A stretch of DNA of 64,000 nucleotides from Kosakonia oryziphila (GCF_900094795.1 NZ_FMBC01000018.1:1-64000), one strand, 5' to 3'; counted from the first letter of the stretch, positions 42,804 through 56,757 are shown. The notes: generated from the sequence alone by a model not told the origin. Translations and numbers: made by a program.

Positions 42804-45041
42804 ATGGTTGCGGTACGCAGTGCGCATTTGAACAAAGCGGGTGAATTCGATCCAGCCAAGTGGATTGCCAGTCTGGGGATCACCAATCAGCTGTCGTGTG
42901 AACGCTTAACCGAAACCTGGGAGTATTGTCTGCGACAAACGCAGGGTCATCCGGATGCCGGCGTACTGTTGTGGCGCGGCATTGAGATGGTAGAAATTCT
43001 CTCCATGCTGAGTATGGATATCGATACGCTGCGAGCGGCGCTGCTGTTTCCGCTGGCCGATGCTGAAGTGGTGAGCGAAGATGTGCTGCGTGAAAGCGTC
43101 GGCGCCTCAGTGGTCAATCTGATTCACGGTGTGCGCGACATGGCCGCCATCCGCCAGTTGAAAGCCACACATACAGATTCCGTCTCTTCTGAACAGGTCG
43201 ATAACGTTCGCCGCATGCTGCTGGCGATGGTCGATGATTTCCGTTGTGTGGTTATTAAGCTGGCCGAACGTATCGCGCATCTGCGTGAAGTGAAAGACGC
43301 GCCGGAAGACGAACGCGTATTGGCGGCGAAAGAGTGTACCAATATCTATGCGCCGCTGGCGAACCGTCTGGGTATCGGGCAACTGAAATGGGAGCTGGAG
43401 GATTACTGCTTCCGCTACCTGCATCCGGCGGAATACAAACGCATAGCCAAGCTGCTGCATGAACGCCGTATCGATCGCGAACATTATATCGACGAGTTTG
43501 TCGGTCATCTGCGCGCCGAAATGAAAACCGAAGGCGTCAAAGCCGAGGTCTACGGCCGGCCAAAACACATCTACAGTATCTGGCGGAAGATGCAGAAAAA
43601 ACACCTCGCCTTTGACGAGCTGTTTGATGTGCGCGCCGTGCGTATCGTCGCCGAACGCTTGCAGGACTGTTATGCCGCGCTGGGTATTGTACATACCCAT
43701 TACCGCCATCTGCCGGATGAGTTCGACGACTACGTCGCCAACCCGAAACCTAACGGTTATCAGTCTATTCATACGGTAGTACTGGGGCCGGGGGGGAAAA
43801 CCGTTGAAATCCAGATTCGTACGCGCCAGATGCATGAAGATGCCGAGCTGGGCGTCGCCGCGCACTGGAAGTACAAAGAGGGTACGGCAGTTGCCGGCAG
43901 CCCGCGTTCAGCGCATGAAGACAGGATTGCATGGCTGCGTAAGCTGATCGCCTGGCAGGAAGAGATGGCCGATTCCGGAGAACTGCTGGATGAAGTCCGC
44001 AGCCAGGTCTTCGACGATCGGGTGTATGTTTTTACACCAAAGGGCGATGTAGTCGATCTGCCTGCGGGTTCCACGCCACTGGACTTTGCCTATCACATTC
44101 ATAGTGACGTTGGGCATCGTTGCATCGGTGCGAAGATCGGCGGGCGCATCGTGCCCTTTACCTACCAGTTGCAGATGGGCGATCAGATCGAAATTATCAC
44201 CCAGAAGCAGCCGAACCCAAGCCGCGACTGGCTGAATCCAAACCTCGGCTATGTGACAACCAGCCGCGGGCGTTCGAAGATCCACGCCTGGTTCCGTAAG
44301 CAGGATCGCGACAAAAACATTCTTGCCGGGCGGCAGATCCTGGACGATGAGCTGGCGCATCTGGGGATCAGCCTGAAAGAGGCGGAAAAACATCTGCTGC
44401 CACGTTACAACTTTAACGAGCTGGAAGAGTTGCTGGCGGCGATTGGCGGCGGCGATATCCGTCTTAATCAGATGGTGAACTTCCTGCAATCGCAGTTCAA
44501 TAAACCAAGCGCCGAAGAGCAGGACGCCGCTGCGCTGAAACAGTTGCAGCAGAAAACGTACACGCCGCAAAACCGCAGCAAAGATAATGGTCGTGTGGTG
44601 GTGGAAGGCGTTGGCAATCTGATGCATCACATCGCGCGCTGCTGTCAGCCGATCCCGGGCGATGAAATCGTCGGATTTATCACCCAGGGACGTGGGATCT
44701 CGATCCACCGCGCTGACTGCGATCAACTGGAAGAGCTGCGTACCGTTGCGCCAGAGCGTATCGTGGATGCTGTCTGGGGAGAGAGCTACTCGGCGGGTTA
44801 CTCGCTGGTCGTGCGCGTGACGGCGAACGACCGTAGCGGCCTGCTGCGCGATATCACCACTATCCTCGCCAATGAGAAGGTGAACGTACTGGGCGTTGCC
44901 AGCCGCAGCGACACCAAAGAACAGCTTGCCACCATCGATATGAATATCGAAATCTACAACTTGCAGGTGCTGGGCCGCGTGCTTGGCAAGCTCAATCAGG
45001 TGCCGGACGTTATCGACGCCCGTCGTCTGCACGGTGGCTGA
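42804..45041 (+). CDS. relA: GTP pyrophosphokinase (ppGpp synthetase I)
   Basis: This 745-aa protein has an N-terminal pseudo-hydrolase domain in which the HD residues are replaced (FPLADAEVVSED), so only synthesis is expected. The synthetase domain has VYGRPKHIYSIWRKM and NPKPNGYQSIHT. TGS (VYVFTPKGDVVDLPAGSTPLDFAY as adjacent blocks), zinc-finger-like (HHIARCCQPIPGDEIVG) and ACT (about 665-745) domains follow. RelA binds stalled ribosomes with uncharged tRNA and makes ppGpp from ATP and GTP or GDP. It has AAGGAGAGG upstream. A terminator follows directly, and mazG comes next with no mazEF. Confidence 0.97.
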   Translation: MVAVRSAHLNKAGEFDPAKWIASLGITNQLSCERLTETWEYCLRQTQGHPDAGVLLWRGIEMVEILSMLSMDIDTLRAALLFPLADAEVVSEDVLRESVGASVVNLIHGVRDMAAIRQLKATHTDSVSSEQVDNVRRMLLAMVDDFRCVVIKLAERIAHLREVKDAPEDERVLAAKECTNIYAPLANRLGIGQLKWELEDYCFRYLHPAEYKRIAKLLHERRIDREHYIDEFVGHLRAEMKTEGVKAEVYGRPKHIYSIWRKMQKKHLAFDELFDVRAVRIVAERLQDCYAALGIVHTHYRHLPDEFDDYVANPKPNGYQSIHTVVLGPGGKTVEIQIRTRQMHEDAELGVAAHWKYKEGTAVAGSPRSAHEDRIAWLRKLIAWQEEMADSGELLDEVRSQVFDDRVYVFTPKGDVVDLPAGSTPLDFAYHIHSDVGHRCIGAKIGGRIVPFTYQLQMGDQIEIITQKQPNPSRDWLNPNLGYVTTSRGRSKIHAWFRKQDRDKNILAGRQILDDELAHLGISLKEAEKHLLPRYNFNELEELLAAIGGGDIRLNQMVNFLQSQFNKPSAEEQDAAALKQLQQKTYTPQNRSKDNGRVVVEGVGNLMHHIARCCQPIPGDEIVGFITQGRGISIHRADCDQLEELRTVAPERIVDAVWGESYSAGYSLVVRVTANDRSGLLRDITTILANEKVNVLGVASRSDTKEQLATIDMNIEIYNLQVLGRVLGKLNQVPDVIDARRLHGG

Positions 45042-45055
45042 TTTTCACTTCATCC

Positions 45056-45091
45056 GATCCTCTCCCGTCAGCGGAGAGGATCCCATTTTTT
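45056..45091 (+). terminator. relA terminator
   Basis: Perfect 10-base arms GATCCTCTCC and GGAGAGGATC with a 7-base loop are followed by CCATTTTTT, 14 nt after the relA stop. Confidence 0.9.
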
Positions 45092-45104
45092 ACCAGGAAG
45101 ACTC

Positions 45105-45896
45105 ATGACTCAAATCGATCGTCTGCTCGGGATTATGCAACGCCTGCGCGACCCGGAAACCGGCTGCCCGTGGGACAAAGAGCAGACCTATGCCACCATT
45201 GCGCCCTATACGCTGGAAGAGACGTACGAAGTGCTGGACGCTATCAACCGGGAAGATTTTGACGATCTACGCGGTGAGCTGGGCGATCTGCTGTTTCAGG
45301 TGGTGTTTTACGCCCGGATGGCCCAAGAAGAGGGGCGCTTTGATTTTAACGATGTCTGTGCAGCGATTAGCGACAAACTGGAACGCCGTCATCCGCATAT
45401 TTTTGGCGACGCCCATGCTGGAAACAGCACGGAAGTGCTGGTGCGCTGGGAGCAAATCAAAACCGAAGAACGTGCTGAGAAAGCGCAACACTCGGCGTTG
45501 GACGACATTCCCCACAGCCTGCCCGCGCTGATGCGCGCGCATAAAATCCAGAAACGCTGCTCCGGGGTTGGTTTTGACTGGACGTCGCTTGGGCCGGTGC
45601 TCGATAAGGTATATGAAGAGATCGATGAAGTGATGGACGAAGCGAAACAGGCCGTAGTGGATGAGGCAAGACTGGAAGAAGAGGTTGGCGATTTACTGTT
45701 TGCTACGGTAAATCTGTCGCGCCATCTGGGGGTAAAAGCGGAAGTCGCGCTGCAAAAAGCGAATCTGAAATTTGAGCGTCGTTTCCGCGAGGTAGAGCGA
45801 ATTGTCCGCGAGCGCGGGCTGGAAATGACCGGTGTGGATCTGGAAACAATGGAAAATATCTGGCAACAGGTAAAACGCCAGGAACATGATCTTTAA
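45105..45896 (+). CDS. mazG: nucleoside triphosphate pyrophosphohydrolase MazG
   Basis: The 263-aa protein has two MazG domains. The conserved CPWDKEQTYATI, ETYEVLDAI, LGDLLFQVVFYA and RRHPHIFGD lie in the first; EIDEVMDEAKQ, LEEEVGDLLFATVNLSRHLG (adjacent blocks) and LKFERRFREVE lie in the active C-terminal domain with its EExxE metal ligands. It hydrolyses all NTPs to NMP and PPi, and in E. coli it limits the ppGpp effect. The ATG is preceded by CAGGAAG. In E. coli it is cotranscribed with mazEF, which are missing here. Confidence 0.95.
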   Translation: MTQIDRLLGIMQRLRDPETGCPWDKEQTYATIAPYTLEETYEVLDAINREDFDDLRGELGDLLFQVVFYARMAQEEGRFDFNDVCAAISDKLERRHPHIFGDAHAGNSTEVLVRWEQIKTEERAEKAQHSALDDIPHSLPALMRAHKIQKRCSGVGFDWTSLGPVLDKVYEEIDEVMDEAKQAVVDEARLEEEVGDLLFATVNLSRHLGVKAEVALQKANLKFERRFREVERIVRERGLEMTGVDLETMENIWQQVKRQEHDL

Positions 45897-49266
<3,370 letters not shown>

Positions 49267-49289
49267 TCGCTAAGCCTTGGTGAAATGAA

Positions 49290-49320
49290 AAATGCCAGTC
49301 ATCTGACTGGCATTTTTTTT
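49290..49320. terminator. bidirectional terminator between eno and the SDR gene
   Basis: Arms AATGCCAGTC and GACTGGCATT with a 4-base loop, an A run before and eight T residues after, lie between convergent genes. Confidence 0.92.
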
Positions 49321-49326
49321 GGGGGA

Positions 49327-50436
49327 CTATTTGAAATCCACTTCCATCTGCTGCGGGATTGTCAGCCCACGCGTCGTTTGTACGCAACGGGCAATATAGT
49401 CCGTAAAGCGAGGTGGCTTCGGCATACCCATACTCAGCAGCTTATCGTTGCTGAAACGCACGTTGAGCATGGCGAAGGCGCCATACAAACGCATCGCTTT
49501 CAACATCAACCGCTCATTACAGGGGCCAAAAATACCCTTCAGCTCGCGGCGCATCTTCACCAGCGTCTCGTAACTGACCTGCGCGTATTTATCGCCCACT
49601 GGCGCTTTTTCCAGCGCTCGTGCCATCGCTTTATCGATATCAGCAAAACGCACGCTGTTCTCTTCACCGGCAGAAATATGCACCACTTCGCCCTGAGCGA
49701 TCTGGCCTTCAAGCAGCATCAGTAATGCATCGGCACAATAATCGACCGGGATAACATCGACGCGATCTTCCAGAGAGCACATAAACTTCTGCAGCATCAG
49801 CCCCATACTGAAGACCCAGAAAATACTGGTTGATGGCAGACATCCGTGGTGTGTGTGTCCAACGACGATAGAAGGGCGGGCAATCACCAGCGGCATCTGC
49901 GGGCACTCCTGGCGCATCAGTTGCTCAATGGTCGATTTGGAGCGCGTATAGGCCACCAGATGCTCTGCATTCTCGTGAAACTCTGCGCTTTCCGGCACCA
50001 GCGAATCCGGTTCCGGCGTGCAGGACATCGCTGTTCCGACGTGCAGAAAACGCTGCAAACCTGCCACCTGCGACATTCTGCGGGCAAAGGCCAGCGTCCC
50101 CTCGACATTCACTTTCCAGACCAGCGGGTTATTACCAAAAGAGGCAACCGCCGCGCAGTTCAGCACGTGAGTGACGTTGTCCAGTGCAGGCTCGTTGATG
50201 AAGCCTTCCGGCTCGCCCAAATCCCCAATCAGGATTTGTGAAGTATCAAGTTTGCTGAGCACTGCATCTGTCAGACCAAACTTGCGCATGTTGTTTTTAA
50301 CGCGCTCAAGCCCGGCCTCTTTGTCTTCTGCCCTTACCAACAGCAGTAAATTTATGGCTTCACTGCCGTGGAGGATTTTTTCCAATACCGCTCCACCCAG
50401 AAATCCCGTCACACCCGTTATTAATAATGTTTTCAT
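49327..50436 (-). CDS. extended SDR / thioester reductase-like NAD(P)-binding protein
   Basis: This 369-aa protein begins MKTLLITGVTGFLGGAVLEK, a Rossmann GxxGxxG NAD(P) site, and belongs to the male-sterility/thioester reductase-like branch of SDR proteins. The Tyr-Lys pair is in HLVAYTRSKSTIEQLM, the Ser or Thr partner is probably in HVGTAMSCTPE, and VIARPSIVVGHT follows. Such enzymes reduce or epimerise carrier- or CoA-bound substrates; this one has no attached carrier domain and the substrate is unknown. The C-terminal ~110 residues are an unassigned lid. It stands alone, convergent with eno, where E. coli K-12 has no such gene. The start at 50436 gives the Rossmann motif at the usual place; the frame is open 42 nt further. 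Confidence 0.8.
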   Translation of the reverse strand: MKTLLITGVTGFLGGAVLEKILHGSEAINLLLLVRAEDKEAGLERVKNNMRKFGLTDAVLSKLDTSQILIGDLGEPEGFINEPALDNVTHVLNCAAVASFGNNPLVWKVNVEGTLAFARRMSQVAGLQRFLHVGTAMSCTPEPDSLVPESAEFHENAEHLVAYTRSKSTIEQLMRQECPQMPLVIARPSIVVGHTHHGCLPSTSIFWVFSMGLMLQKFMCSLEDRVDVIPVDYCADALLMLLEGQIAQGEVVHISAGEENSVRFADIDKAMARALEKAPVGDKYAQVSYETLVKMRRELKGIFGPCNERLMLKAMRLYGAFAMLNVRFSNDKLLSMGMPKPPRFTDYIARCVQTTRGLTIPQQMEVDFK

Positions 50437-50818
50437 GAATGCTTTCTCTCCAGCCTTGCCAGGGTGGATTGTAAGCACGGAAAGCTAAACGCCATATCAA
50501 TAAAGTAGAGCGGAAAATCGGGGTTTCTTAAGGTTGTTTTAAGAAAAGGAGCGCAGGGGATTTGCATTTGACAACTGCGGTAAGCAATTAATTCCAGCAC
50601 GAAACGTCAAAAAAATAACTAATTGATTTTAAACATTTTATATTTTTATTGACAACGCAACATCGCGATGACAATTTGCGTTGAAGTGTGACGAAAAACA
50701 CAAATGCTTACATTATTTTTGCGGTGGTCGATGGCGAAAAAGCGCAATACCGCGAAAGGCTATGAAGGTTAAGCCAGGATCTGCAATAATTAGTGTTTAT
50801 TTCCGATCAGAGTTGACT
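50437..50818. other. divergent promoter region between SDR gene and queE
   Basis: This 382-bp AT-rich region has a consensus -35 hexamer TTGACA at 50649-50654 followed 15-16 bp later by GACAATT, a plausible promoter for queE about 145 bp upstream of its start. The part next to the SDR gene is rich in A and T runs (50520-50650). No RNA gene was recognised. Confidence 0.45.
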
Positions 50819-51490
50819 ATGCAGTACCCGATTAACGAGATGTTCCAGACCCTGCAAGGCGAGGGTTATTTTACCGGCGTTCCTGCCATTTTTATTCGTC
50901 TACAGGGATGCCCGGTTGGTTGCGCCTGGTGCGACACCAAACACACCTGGGATAAGCTTGCGGATCGGGAAGTGTCGCTGTTCAGCATCCTTGCGAAAAC
51001 CAAAGAGAGCGATAAGTGGGGAGCGGCCAGTAGTGAAGATCTGCTGGCGATTATTGCGCGCCAGGGCTGGACGGCGCGCCATGTGGTGATCACTGGCGGC
51101 GAACCCTGCATCCATGATTTGACGTCGCTCACCAGCCTGCTTGAGCTGAACGGTTTTAGCTGCCAGATAGAAACCAGCGGCACGCATGAAGTACGCGTTT
51201 CCCATTCCGCCTGGGTGACGGTATCGCCGAAGGTGAACATGCGCGGCGGCTACGATGTACTGTTGCAGGCGCTGGAGCGTGCAGATGAAATTAAGCATCC
51301 GGTTGGACGCATGCGCGATATTGAAGCGCTGGACGAGCTGCTGGCGAAGTTAACCGATGACAAGCTGCGGGTGATTGCCTTGCAGCCCATCAGCCAGAAA
51401 GAGGATGCAACCCGCCTGTGTATTGAAACCTGTATCGCCCGCAACTGGCGGCTCTCGATGCAGACACATAAGTACCTGAATATTGCCTGA
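50819..51490 (+). CDS. queE: 7-carboxy-7-deazaguanine synthase (radical SAM)
   Basis: The start MQYPINEMFQTLQGEG gives 223 aa, the E. coli QueE length; an earlier in-frame ATG at 50681 lacks support. The cluster motif is CPVGCAWC (CX3CX2C), the type used by QueE, followed by VVITGGEPCIH. It converts 6-carboxytetrahydropterin to 7-carboxy-7-deazaguanine, the second dedicated step of queuosine synthesis after QueD. In E. coli QueE also inhibits division under stress by binding the septum. It is convergent with queD, with 154 bp between them in which I see nothing. Confidence 0.96.
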   Translation: MQYPINEMFQTLQGEGYFTGVPAIFIRLQGCPVGCAWCDTKHTWDKLADREVSLFSILAKTKESDKWGAASSEDLLAIIARQGWTARHVVITGGEPCIHDLTSLTSLLELNGFSCQIETSGTHEVRVSHSAWVTVSPKVNMRGGYDVLLQALERADEIKHPVGRMRDIEALDELLAKLTDDKLRVIALQPISQKEDATRLCIETCIARNWRLSMQTHKYLNIA

Positions 51491-51644
51491 TAAGTCCTGG
51501 CGGGTTGTTAGCAGGGTTGATGGGGATTTACTGCAAGCCGCGCTGCGGATTATGTCAACGGCCATGTGCTGGCCGTGGTCGGCGGCTTTCAGGTTTGCTA
51601 ACGGCTGTCGGGCAGACATCTTTGGGAAGAAATGACCGACTCGC

Positions 51645-52007
51645 TTATTCGCCGCGATAGACGCAACCTGCGGTGCAGGTTTCTTGCACCATGACTGCGC
51701 TCAGCAGCGGTACAACCGGCTTCATCTGATCCCAAATCCACTTCGCCAGCACTTCGCTGGTGGGGTTTTCCAGGCCCGGGATCTCATTCAAATAGTAGTG
51801 ATCCAGCCTGTTATACAACGGCTTAAACGCCGCTTTCAGTTCGGCGAAGTCCATGATCCAGCCGGTATAAGGATCCACCTCGCCGGTGATCTCCAGGCGC
51901 ACCATAAAGGAGTGGCCATGCAGACGGCCGCACTTATGCCCTTGCGGGACATGCGGTAAATGGTGAGCGGCCTCAAAGGTGAAATCTTTAAACAACGTGG
52001 TCGACAT
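51645..52007 (-). CDS. queD: 6-carboxy-5,6,7,8-tetrahydropterin synthase
   Basis: This 120-aa PTPS-fold protein has zinc histidines in FEAAHHLP and LHGHSF, the catalytic cysteine in [10 protein letters not shown], and the Asp-His region DHYYLNEI, followed by [12 protein letters not shown] and the substrate-anchoring Glu in [11 protein letters not shown]. It turns 7,8-dihydroneopterin triphosphate into 6-carboxytetrahydropterin for queuosine synthesis. E. coli QueD is 121 aa. It is divergent from cysJ. Confidence 0.96.
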   Translation of the reverse strand: MSTTLFKDFTFEAAHHLPHVPQGHKCGRLHGHSFMVRLEITGEVDPYTGWIMDFAELKAAFKPLYNRLDHYYLNEIPGLENPTSEVLAKWIWDQMKPVVPLLSAVMVQETCTAGCVYRGE

Positions 52008-52365
52008 AATGCACTCTCAGACTGACAAAAAACCGCCGCATAGTAGCGGAAATGACCTTTTTTAGCATTAACTAAAATCACTAAAAGTGTTTACCCGCAA
52101 GAAACTGCTAACCTGAATTTATTTTATTATTACAATTCAATAGGTTAATTAACCAGTTTTAGTGTTATTTCCTATAGTTAAAACAGGTTAGTTCTTTTGG
52201 TTATTTATTATTTCCAACCTTTCTTTAATTGTTATTATCCCGCCGTTAACCTTAGCTTTACTTCGTTTTTTAAAATTATATCCCCTTATCGTTTTGCGTT
52301 GTTGACCGTGAAAAAGGCTGTCTGCAAAACGGAGGGGAATTTTCGCTACTGGAACATAACAACGC
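52008..52365. promoter_or_regulatory. queD-cysJ divergent regulatory region
   Basis: This 358-bp region is very AT-rich and should hold the CysB-activated cysJ promoter. A perfect 12-bp palindrome, GGTTAATTAACC, is at 52143-52154, and TATAGT at 52173-52178 is a possible -10 element. CysB sites are too degenerate to call by eye. A 82-codon open frame at 52197-52445 that runs into cysJ is not supported. Confidence 0.5.
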
Positions 52366-54171
52366 ATGACAACTCAGGCTCCACCTTCTGCGTTGCTGCC
52401 GCTAAACCCGGAGCAACTGGCGCGCCTTCAGGCCGCAACCACTGATTTGACGCCCACCCAGTTAGCCTGGGTTTCTGGTTATTTCTGGGGCGTACTGAAC
52501 CAACAGTCCGCAGCAGCGACTACCGTACCGACATCTGCGCCAGAGATCCCGGCAATTACGCTGATCTCCGCATCGCAAACTGGCAATGCCCGCCGCGTGG
52601 CGGAAGCACTGCGCGACGATCTGCTGGCGGCGAAACTAAACGTCAATCTGGTCAACGCTGGTGATTACAAGTTCAAACAAATCGCTAACGAAAAATTGCT
52701 GGTGATGGTGGCCTCTACTCAGGGCGAGGGCGAAGCGCCAGAAGAAGCTGTTGCGCTGCATAAGTTCCTGTTCTCGAAAAAAGCGCCAAAACTTGATGGC
52801 ACTGCCTTTGCGGTATTCGGCCTTGGCGATACTTCATATGAATTCTTCTGCCAGGCGGGGAAAGACTTCGACAGCAAACTTGCTGAACTGGGCGCGGAGC
52901 GCCTGCTGGATCGCGTTGATGCCGATGTCGAGTATCAGGCTGCGGCTGCCGAATGGCGTGCGCGTATCGTTGAGGTGTTGAAAGCTCGCGTACCGAAAGA
53001 CTCTCCGGCGCAGGCCGTGGTGAGTGCGACGGGCGCGGTGAACGAGGTTTTCTCCAGCCCCTATACAAAAGAAGCGCCGTTGGCGGCGAGTTTCTCCGTG
53101 AACCAGAAAATCACCGGTCGTAACTCTGAAAAAGATGTCCGCCATATCGAAATCGATCTTGGGGATTCAGGGCTGCGCTACCAGCCGGGCGACGCGCTGG
53201 GTGTCTGGTATGAGAACGATCCAGCCCTGGTAAAAGAATTGGTGGAACTGTTGTGGTTGAAAGGTGATGAGCCGGTTACGGTTGACGGTAAAACCCTGCC
53301 GCTAGATGAAGCGTTACAGTGGCACTTCGAACTGACGGTCAACACCACCAATATCGTGGAAAATTATGCCACTCTGACTCGCAGCGAAACGTTGTTGCCG
53401 CTGGTGGGTGATAAAGCCCAGTTGCAGCACTATGCTGCAACAACGCCTATTGTTGATATGGTACGTTTCTCTCCGGCACAGCTTGATGCGCAAGCGCTGA
53501 TTGATCTGCTACGCCCGCTGACGCCGCGCCTCTACTCTATTGCCTCTTCGCAGGCGGAAGTGGAAAACGAAGTGCATGTTACCGTCGGCGTGGTGCGTTA
53601 CGAAGTGGAAGGGCGTGCGCGAACGGGCGGTGCTTCCAGCTTCCTCGCGGATCGTGTGGAAGAAGAGGGCGAAGTGCGGGTGTTCATTGAGCACAACGAT
53701 AACTTCCGTCTGCCAGCCAACCCGGAAACGCCGGTAATTATGATTGGCCCGGGCACTGGCATTGCGCCGTTCCGCGCCTTTATTCAACAACGTGCAGCCG
53801 ATGAAGCGCCGGGTAAAAACTGGCTGTTCTTTGGCAATCCGCACTTTACTGAAGATTTCCTCTATCAGGTGGAGTGGCAGCGTTACGTTAAAGAGGGCGT
53901 GCTGAATCGTATTGATTTGGCCTGGTCCCGCGATCAAAAAGAAAAAGTCTACGTACAAGACAAACTGCGCGAACAGGGCGCAGAGCTGTGGCGCTGGATC
54001 AATGACGGTGCGCACATTTATGTCTGCGGCGATGCCAATCGCATGGCGAAAGATGTCGAGCAGGCTTTACTGGACGTGATTGCCGAATTCGGTGGTATGG
54101 ATACCGAAGCGGCAGATGAATTTTTAAGTGAGCTGCGCGTTGAGCGCCGTTATCAGCGAGATGTCTACTAA
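52366..54171 (+). CDS. cysJ: sulfite reductase flavoprotein (alpha) subunit
   Basis: This 601-aa protein (E. coli 599) has an FMN flavodoxin domain at about 64-202 ([36 protein letters not shown]), a connecting and FAD domain with RLYSIASS and [10 protein letters not shown], and an NADPH domain with [16 protein letters not shown] and [14 protein letters not shown]. It passes NADPH electrons to CysI in the alpha8-beta4 complex. Its stop overlaps the cysI start (TAATG). Confidence 0.97.
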   Translation: MTTQAPPSALLPLNPEQLARLQAATTDLTPTQLAWVSGYFWGVLNQQSAAATTVPTSAPEIPAITLISASQTGNARRVAEALRDDLLAAKLNVNLVNAGDYKFKQIANEKLLVMVASTQGEGEAPEEAVALHKFLFSKKAPKLDGTAFAVFGLGDTSYEFFCQAGKDFDSKLAELGAERLLDRVDADVEYQAAAAEWRARIVEVLKARVPKDSPAQAVVSATGAVNEVFSSPYTKEAPLAASFSVNQKITGRNSEKDVRHIEIDLGDSGLRYQPGDALGVWYENDPALVKELVELLWLKGDEPVTVDGKTLPLDEALQWHFELTVNTTNIVENYATLTRSETLLPLVGDKAQLQHYAATTPIVDMVRFSPAQLDAQALIDLLRPLTPRLYSIASSQAEVENEVHVTVGVVRYEVEGRARTGGASSFLADRVEEEGEVRVFIEHNDNFRLPANPETPVIMIGPGTGIAPFRAFIQQRAADEAPGKNWLFFGNPHFTEDFLYQVEWQRYVKEGVLNRIDLAWSRDQKEKVYVQDKLREQGAELWRWINDGAHIYVCGDANRMAKDVEQALLDVIAEFGGMDTEAADEFLSELRVERRYQRDVY

Positions 54172-55883
54172 TGAGTGAAAAACATCCCGGCCCACTGGTG
54201 GTCGAAGGTAAACTGGCCGACGCCGAGCGTCTGAAGCTCGAAAGCAACTATCTGCGCGGCACGATTGCAGAAGATCTGCACGACGGCCTGACTGGCGGTT
54301 TCAACGGCGACAACTTTCTGCTGATCCGTTTTCACGGCATGTATCAGCAGGACGATCGCGATATTCGTGCCGAACGCGCCGAGCAGAAACTGGAGCCTCG
54401 CCACGCGATGATGCTGCGCTGCCGGCTGCCGGGCGGCATCATTACGCCGAAGCAGTGGTTGTCGATAGATAAATTTGCCGATGATAAGACCCTCTACGGC
54501 AGCATTCGCCTGACCAACCGACAGACGTTTCAGTTCCACGGCATTCTGAAAAAGAACGTCAAACCGGCACACCAGATGCTGCACGAAGTCGGGCTTGACG
54601 CGCTGGCGACCGCCAACGACGTTAACCGTAATGTGCTGTGTACGTCGAACCCGGTAGAGTCTGAACTGCATGCAGAAGCCTACGAGTGGGCGAAAAAGCT
54701 CTCTGAGCATCTGTTGCCGCGTACCCGCGCTTATGCCGAGATCTGGCACGACGCCGAGAAAGTGGCGACCACGGATGAAGAGCCTATCTTAGGTAAAACT
54801 TACCTGCCACGTAAGTTCAAAACCACAGTGGTCATTCCGCCGCAGAACGACGTGGATCTGCACGCCAACGACATGAACTTTGTTGCGGTTGCGGAAAACG
54901 GCAAGCTGGTCGGTTTTAACCTGCTGGTGGGCGGCGGGCTTTCCATTGAACACGGAAATAAAAAAACCTACGCCCGTACCGCGAGCGAGTTTGGTTATCT
55001 ACCGCTGGAGCATACGCTGGTGGTGGCAGAAGCGGTGGTCACGACCCAGCGCGATTGGGGTAACCGTACCGACCGTAAAAACGCCAAAACCAAATACACA
55101 CTTGAACGTGTTGGCATCGACACCTTCAAAGCGGAAGTGGAACGCCGCGCGGGGATCAAATTCGAACCGATTCGCCCGTACGAATTCACCGGTCGCGGCG
55201 ATCGCATTGGCTGGGTTAAAGGTATCGATAATAAATGGCACCTGACGCTGTTTATTGAAAACGGCCGTATTCTGGATTATCCGGGCCGTCCGCTAAAAAC
55301 TGGTCTGCTGGAAATTGCTAAGATCCATAAAGGCGATTTCCGTTTAACGGCAAACCAGAATCTGATTGTGGCCGGCGTGCCGGAAAGCCAGAAAGCGAAA
55401 ATCGAAAAACTGGCGCACAGCCACGGGCTAATGGATGCGGTGAAACCGCAGCGTGAAAACTCCATGGCCTGCGTGTCTTTCCCGACTTGTCCGCTGGCCA
55501 TGGCCGAAGCAGAACGTTTCCTGCCTTCATTTGTTGATAAAGTGGAAGCGGTGATGGAGAAACATGGCGTTGGCAACGATCATATCGTGCTGCGCGTTAC
55601 AGGTTGCCCGAACGGCTGCGGCCGCGCGATGCTGGCGGAAGTGGGCCTGGTTGGTAAAGCGCCGGGGCGCTACAACCTGCATATTGGCGGCAACCGCATC
55701 GGCACGCGTATTCCGCGTATGTTCCGGGAAAATATCACCGAAACGGAAATTCTGGCGACGCTTGATGAATTGATTGCACGCTGGGCAAGCGAACGTGAAG
55801 AGGGTGAAGGCTTCGGCGATTTCACCATTCGTGCCGGGATCGTCCGTCCGGTACTCGATCCGGCGCGCGATTTCTGGGAATAA
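54171..55883 (+). CDS. cysI: sulfite reductase hemoprotein (beta) subunit
   Basis: The 570-aa protein equals E. coli CysI in length. The cluster and siroheme cysteines lie in [19 protein letters not shown] (about residues 432-440) and [13 protein letters not shown] (about 479-483). The duplicated sulfite/nitrite reductase ferredoxin-like halves are present. It reduces sulfite to sulfide with six electrons from CysJ. It is coupled to cysJ by a one-base overlap; cysH follows after an intergenic repeat. Confidence 0.97.
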   Translation: MSEKHPGPLVVEGKLADAERLKLESNYLRGTIAEDLHDGLTGGFNGDNFLLIRFHGMYQQDDRDIRAERAEQKLEPRHAMMLRCRLPGGIITPKQWLSIDKFADDKTLYGSIRLTNRQTFQFHGILKKNVKPAHQMLHEVGLDALATANDVNRNVLCTSNPVESELHAEAYEWAKKLSEHLLPRTRAYAEIWHDAEKVATTDEEPILGKTYLPRKFKTTVVIPPQNDVDLHANDMNFVAVAENGKLVGFNLLVGGGLSIEHGNKKTYARTASEFGYLPLEHTLVVAEAVVTTQRDWGNRTDRKNAKTKYTLERVGIDTFKAEVERRAGIKFEPIRPYEFTGRGDRIGWVKGIDNKWHLTLFIENGRILDYPGRPLKTGLLEIAKIHKGDFRLTANQNLIVAGVPESQKAKIEKLAHSHGLMDAVKPQRENSMACVSFPTCPLAMAEAERFLPSFVDKVEAVMEKHGVGNDHIVLRVTGCPNGCGRAMLAEVGLVGKAPGRYNLHIGGNRIGTRIPRMFRENITETEILATLDELIARWASEREEGEGFGDFTIRAGIVRPVLDPARDFWE

Positions 55884-55888
55884 TGCAG

Positions 55889-55975
55889 CGATGCCGGATG
55901 GCGGCGTAAACGCTTTATCCGGCCTACGGTTTGCGTAATTTGTAGGCCTGATAAGCGAAGTGCCATCAGGCAATG
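55889..55975. repeat. paired REP units (BIME) between cysI and cysH
   Basis: One unit with arms GCCGGATGGCGGCGTAA and CGCTTTATCCGGC (about 55893-55923) is followed by a second inverted unit, GTAGGCCTGATAAGCG then CATCAGGC (about 55941-55970). This is the usual two-REP mosaic of enteric genomes and could moderate cysH expression relative to cysJI. Confidence 0.85.
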
Positions 55976-55992
55976 AACACGGTGAGGAACTT

Positions 55993-56727
55993 ATGTCCAG
56001 ACTCGATCTGAATGCGCTGAATGAACTGCCGAAAGTTGAACGTGTGCTTCAGCTTGCTGAAACCAATGCGCAACTCGAAAAGCTGAGCGCCGAAGCGCGT
56101 GTCGGCTGGGCGCTGGAAAACCTGCCGGGCGAGTATGTGCTCTCCTCCAGCTTCGGTATCCAGGCGGCGGTGAGCCTGCATCTGGTAAACCAGGTTCAGC
56201 CGAACATTCCGGTGATCCTGACTGACACCGGCTACCTGTTTGCAGAAACCTACCAGTTTATCGACGAGCTGACGGACAAACTTAAGCTGAACCTGAAAGT
56301 ATTCCGGGCAGAACAAAGCCCCGCGTGGCAGGAAGCGCGTTACGGTAAGTTGTGGGAACAGGGCGTTGAAGGTATTGAAAAATACAATGAAATCAACAAG
56401 GTTGAACCTATGAACCGCGCCCTTGCTGAGCTGAACGCGCAAACCTGGTTTGCCGGACTGCGCCGTGAACAATCCGGTAGCCGCGCCAATCTGCCTGTGC
56501 TGGCCATCCAGCGCGGCGTATTTAAAGTGCTGCCGATTATCGACTGGGATAATCGCACGGTATACCAGTACCTGCAAAAACACGGCCTGAAGTATCACCC
56601 GCTGTGGGATCAGGGTTATCTGTCCGTAGGCGATACGCACACCACCCGCAAATGGGAGCCTGGCATGGCGGAAGAAGAGACGCGCTTCTTCGGTCTGAAA
56701 CGAGAATGTGGACTGCACGAAGGCTGA
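55993..56727 (+). CDS. cysH: phosphoadenosine phosphosulfate (PAPS) reductase
   Basis: The start [16 protein letters not shown] gives 244 aa, the E. coli CysH length, with GAGGAAC upstream; an in-frame ATG at 55960 lies inside the repeat. [14 protein letters not shown] forms the PP-loop, [11 protein letters not shown] and [12 protein letters not shown] bind PAPS, and the C-terminal ECGLHEG carries the single catalytic cysteine. It reduces PAPS to sulfite with thioredoxin. In E. coli K-12 CRISPR-Cas genes follow; here a terminator and an unrelated dehydrogenase gene do. Confidence 0.97.
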   Translation: MSRLDLNALNELPKVERVLQLAETNAQLEKLSAEARVGWALENLPGEYVLSSSFGIQAAVSLHLVNQVQPNIPVILTDTGYLFAETYQFIDELTDKLKLNLKVFRAEQSPAWQEARYGKLWEQGVEGIEKYNEINKVEPMNRALAELNAQTWFAGLRREQSGSRANLPVLAIQRGVFKVLPIIDWDNRTVYQYLQKHGLKYHPLWDQGYLSVGDTHTTRKWEPGMAEEETRFFGLKRECGLHEG

Positions 56728-56757
56728 CAGGGCAGCATCAAACTTTGAAACACAATG

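Noticed and set aside
52197-52445. 82-codon frame running into cysJ
   Set aside because: It is in the AT-rich cysJ promoter region and out of frame with cysJ.
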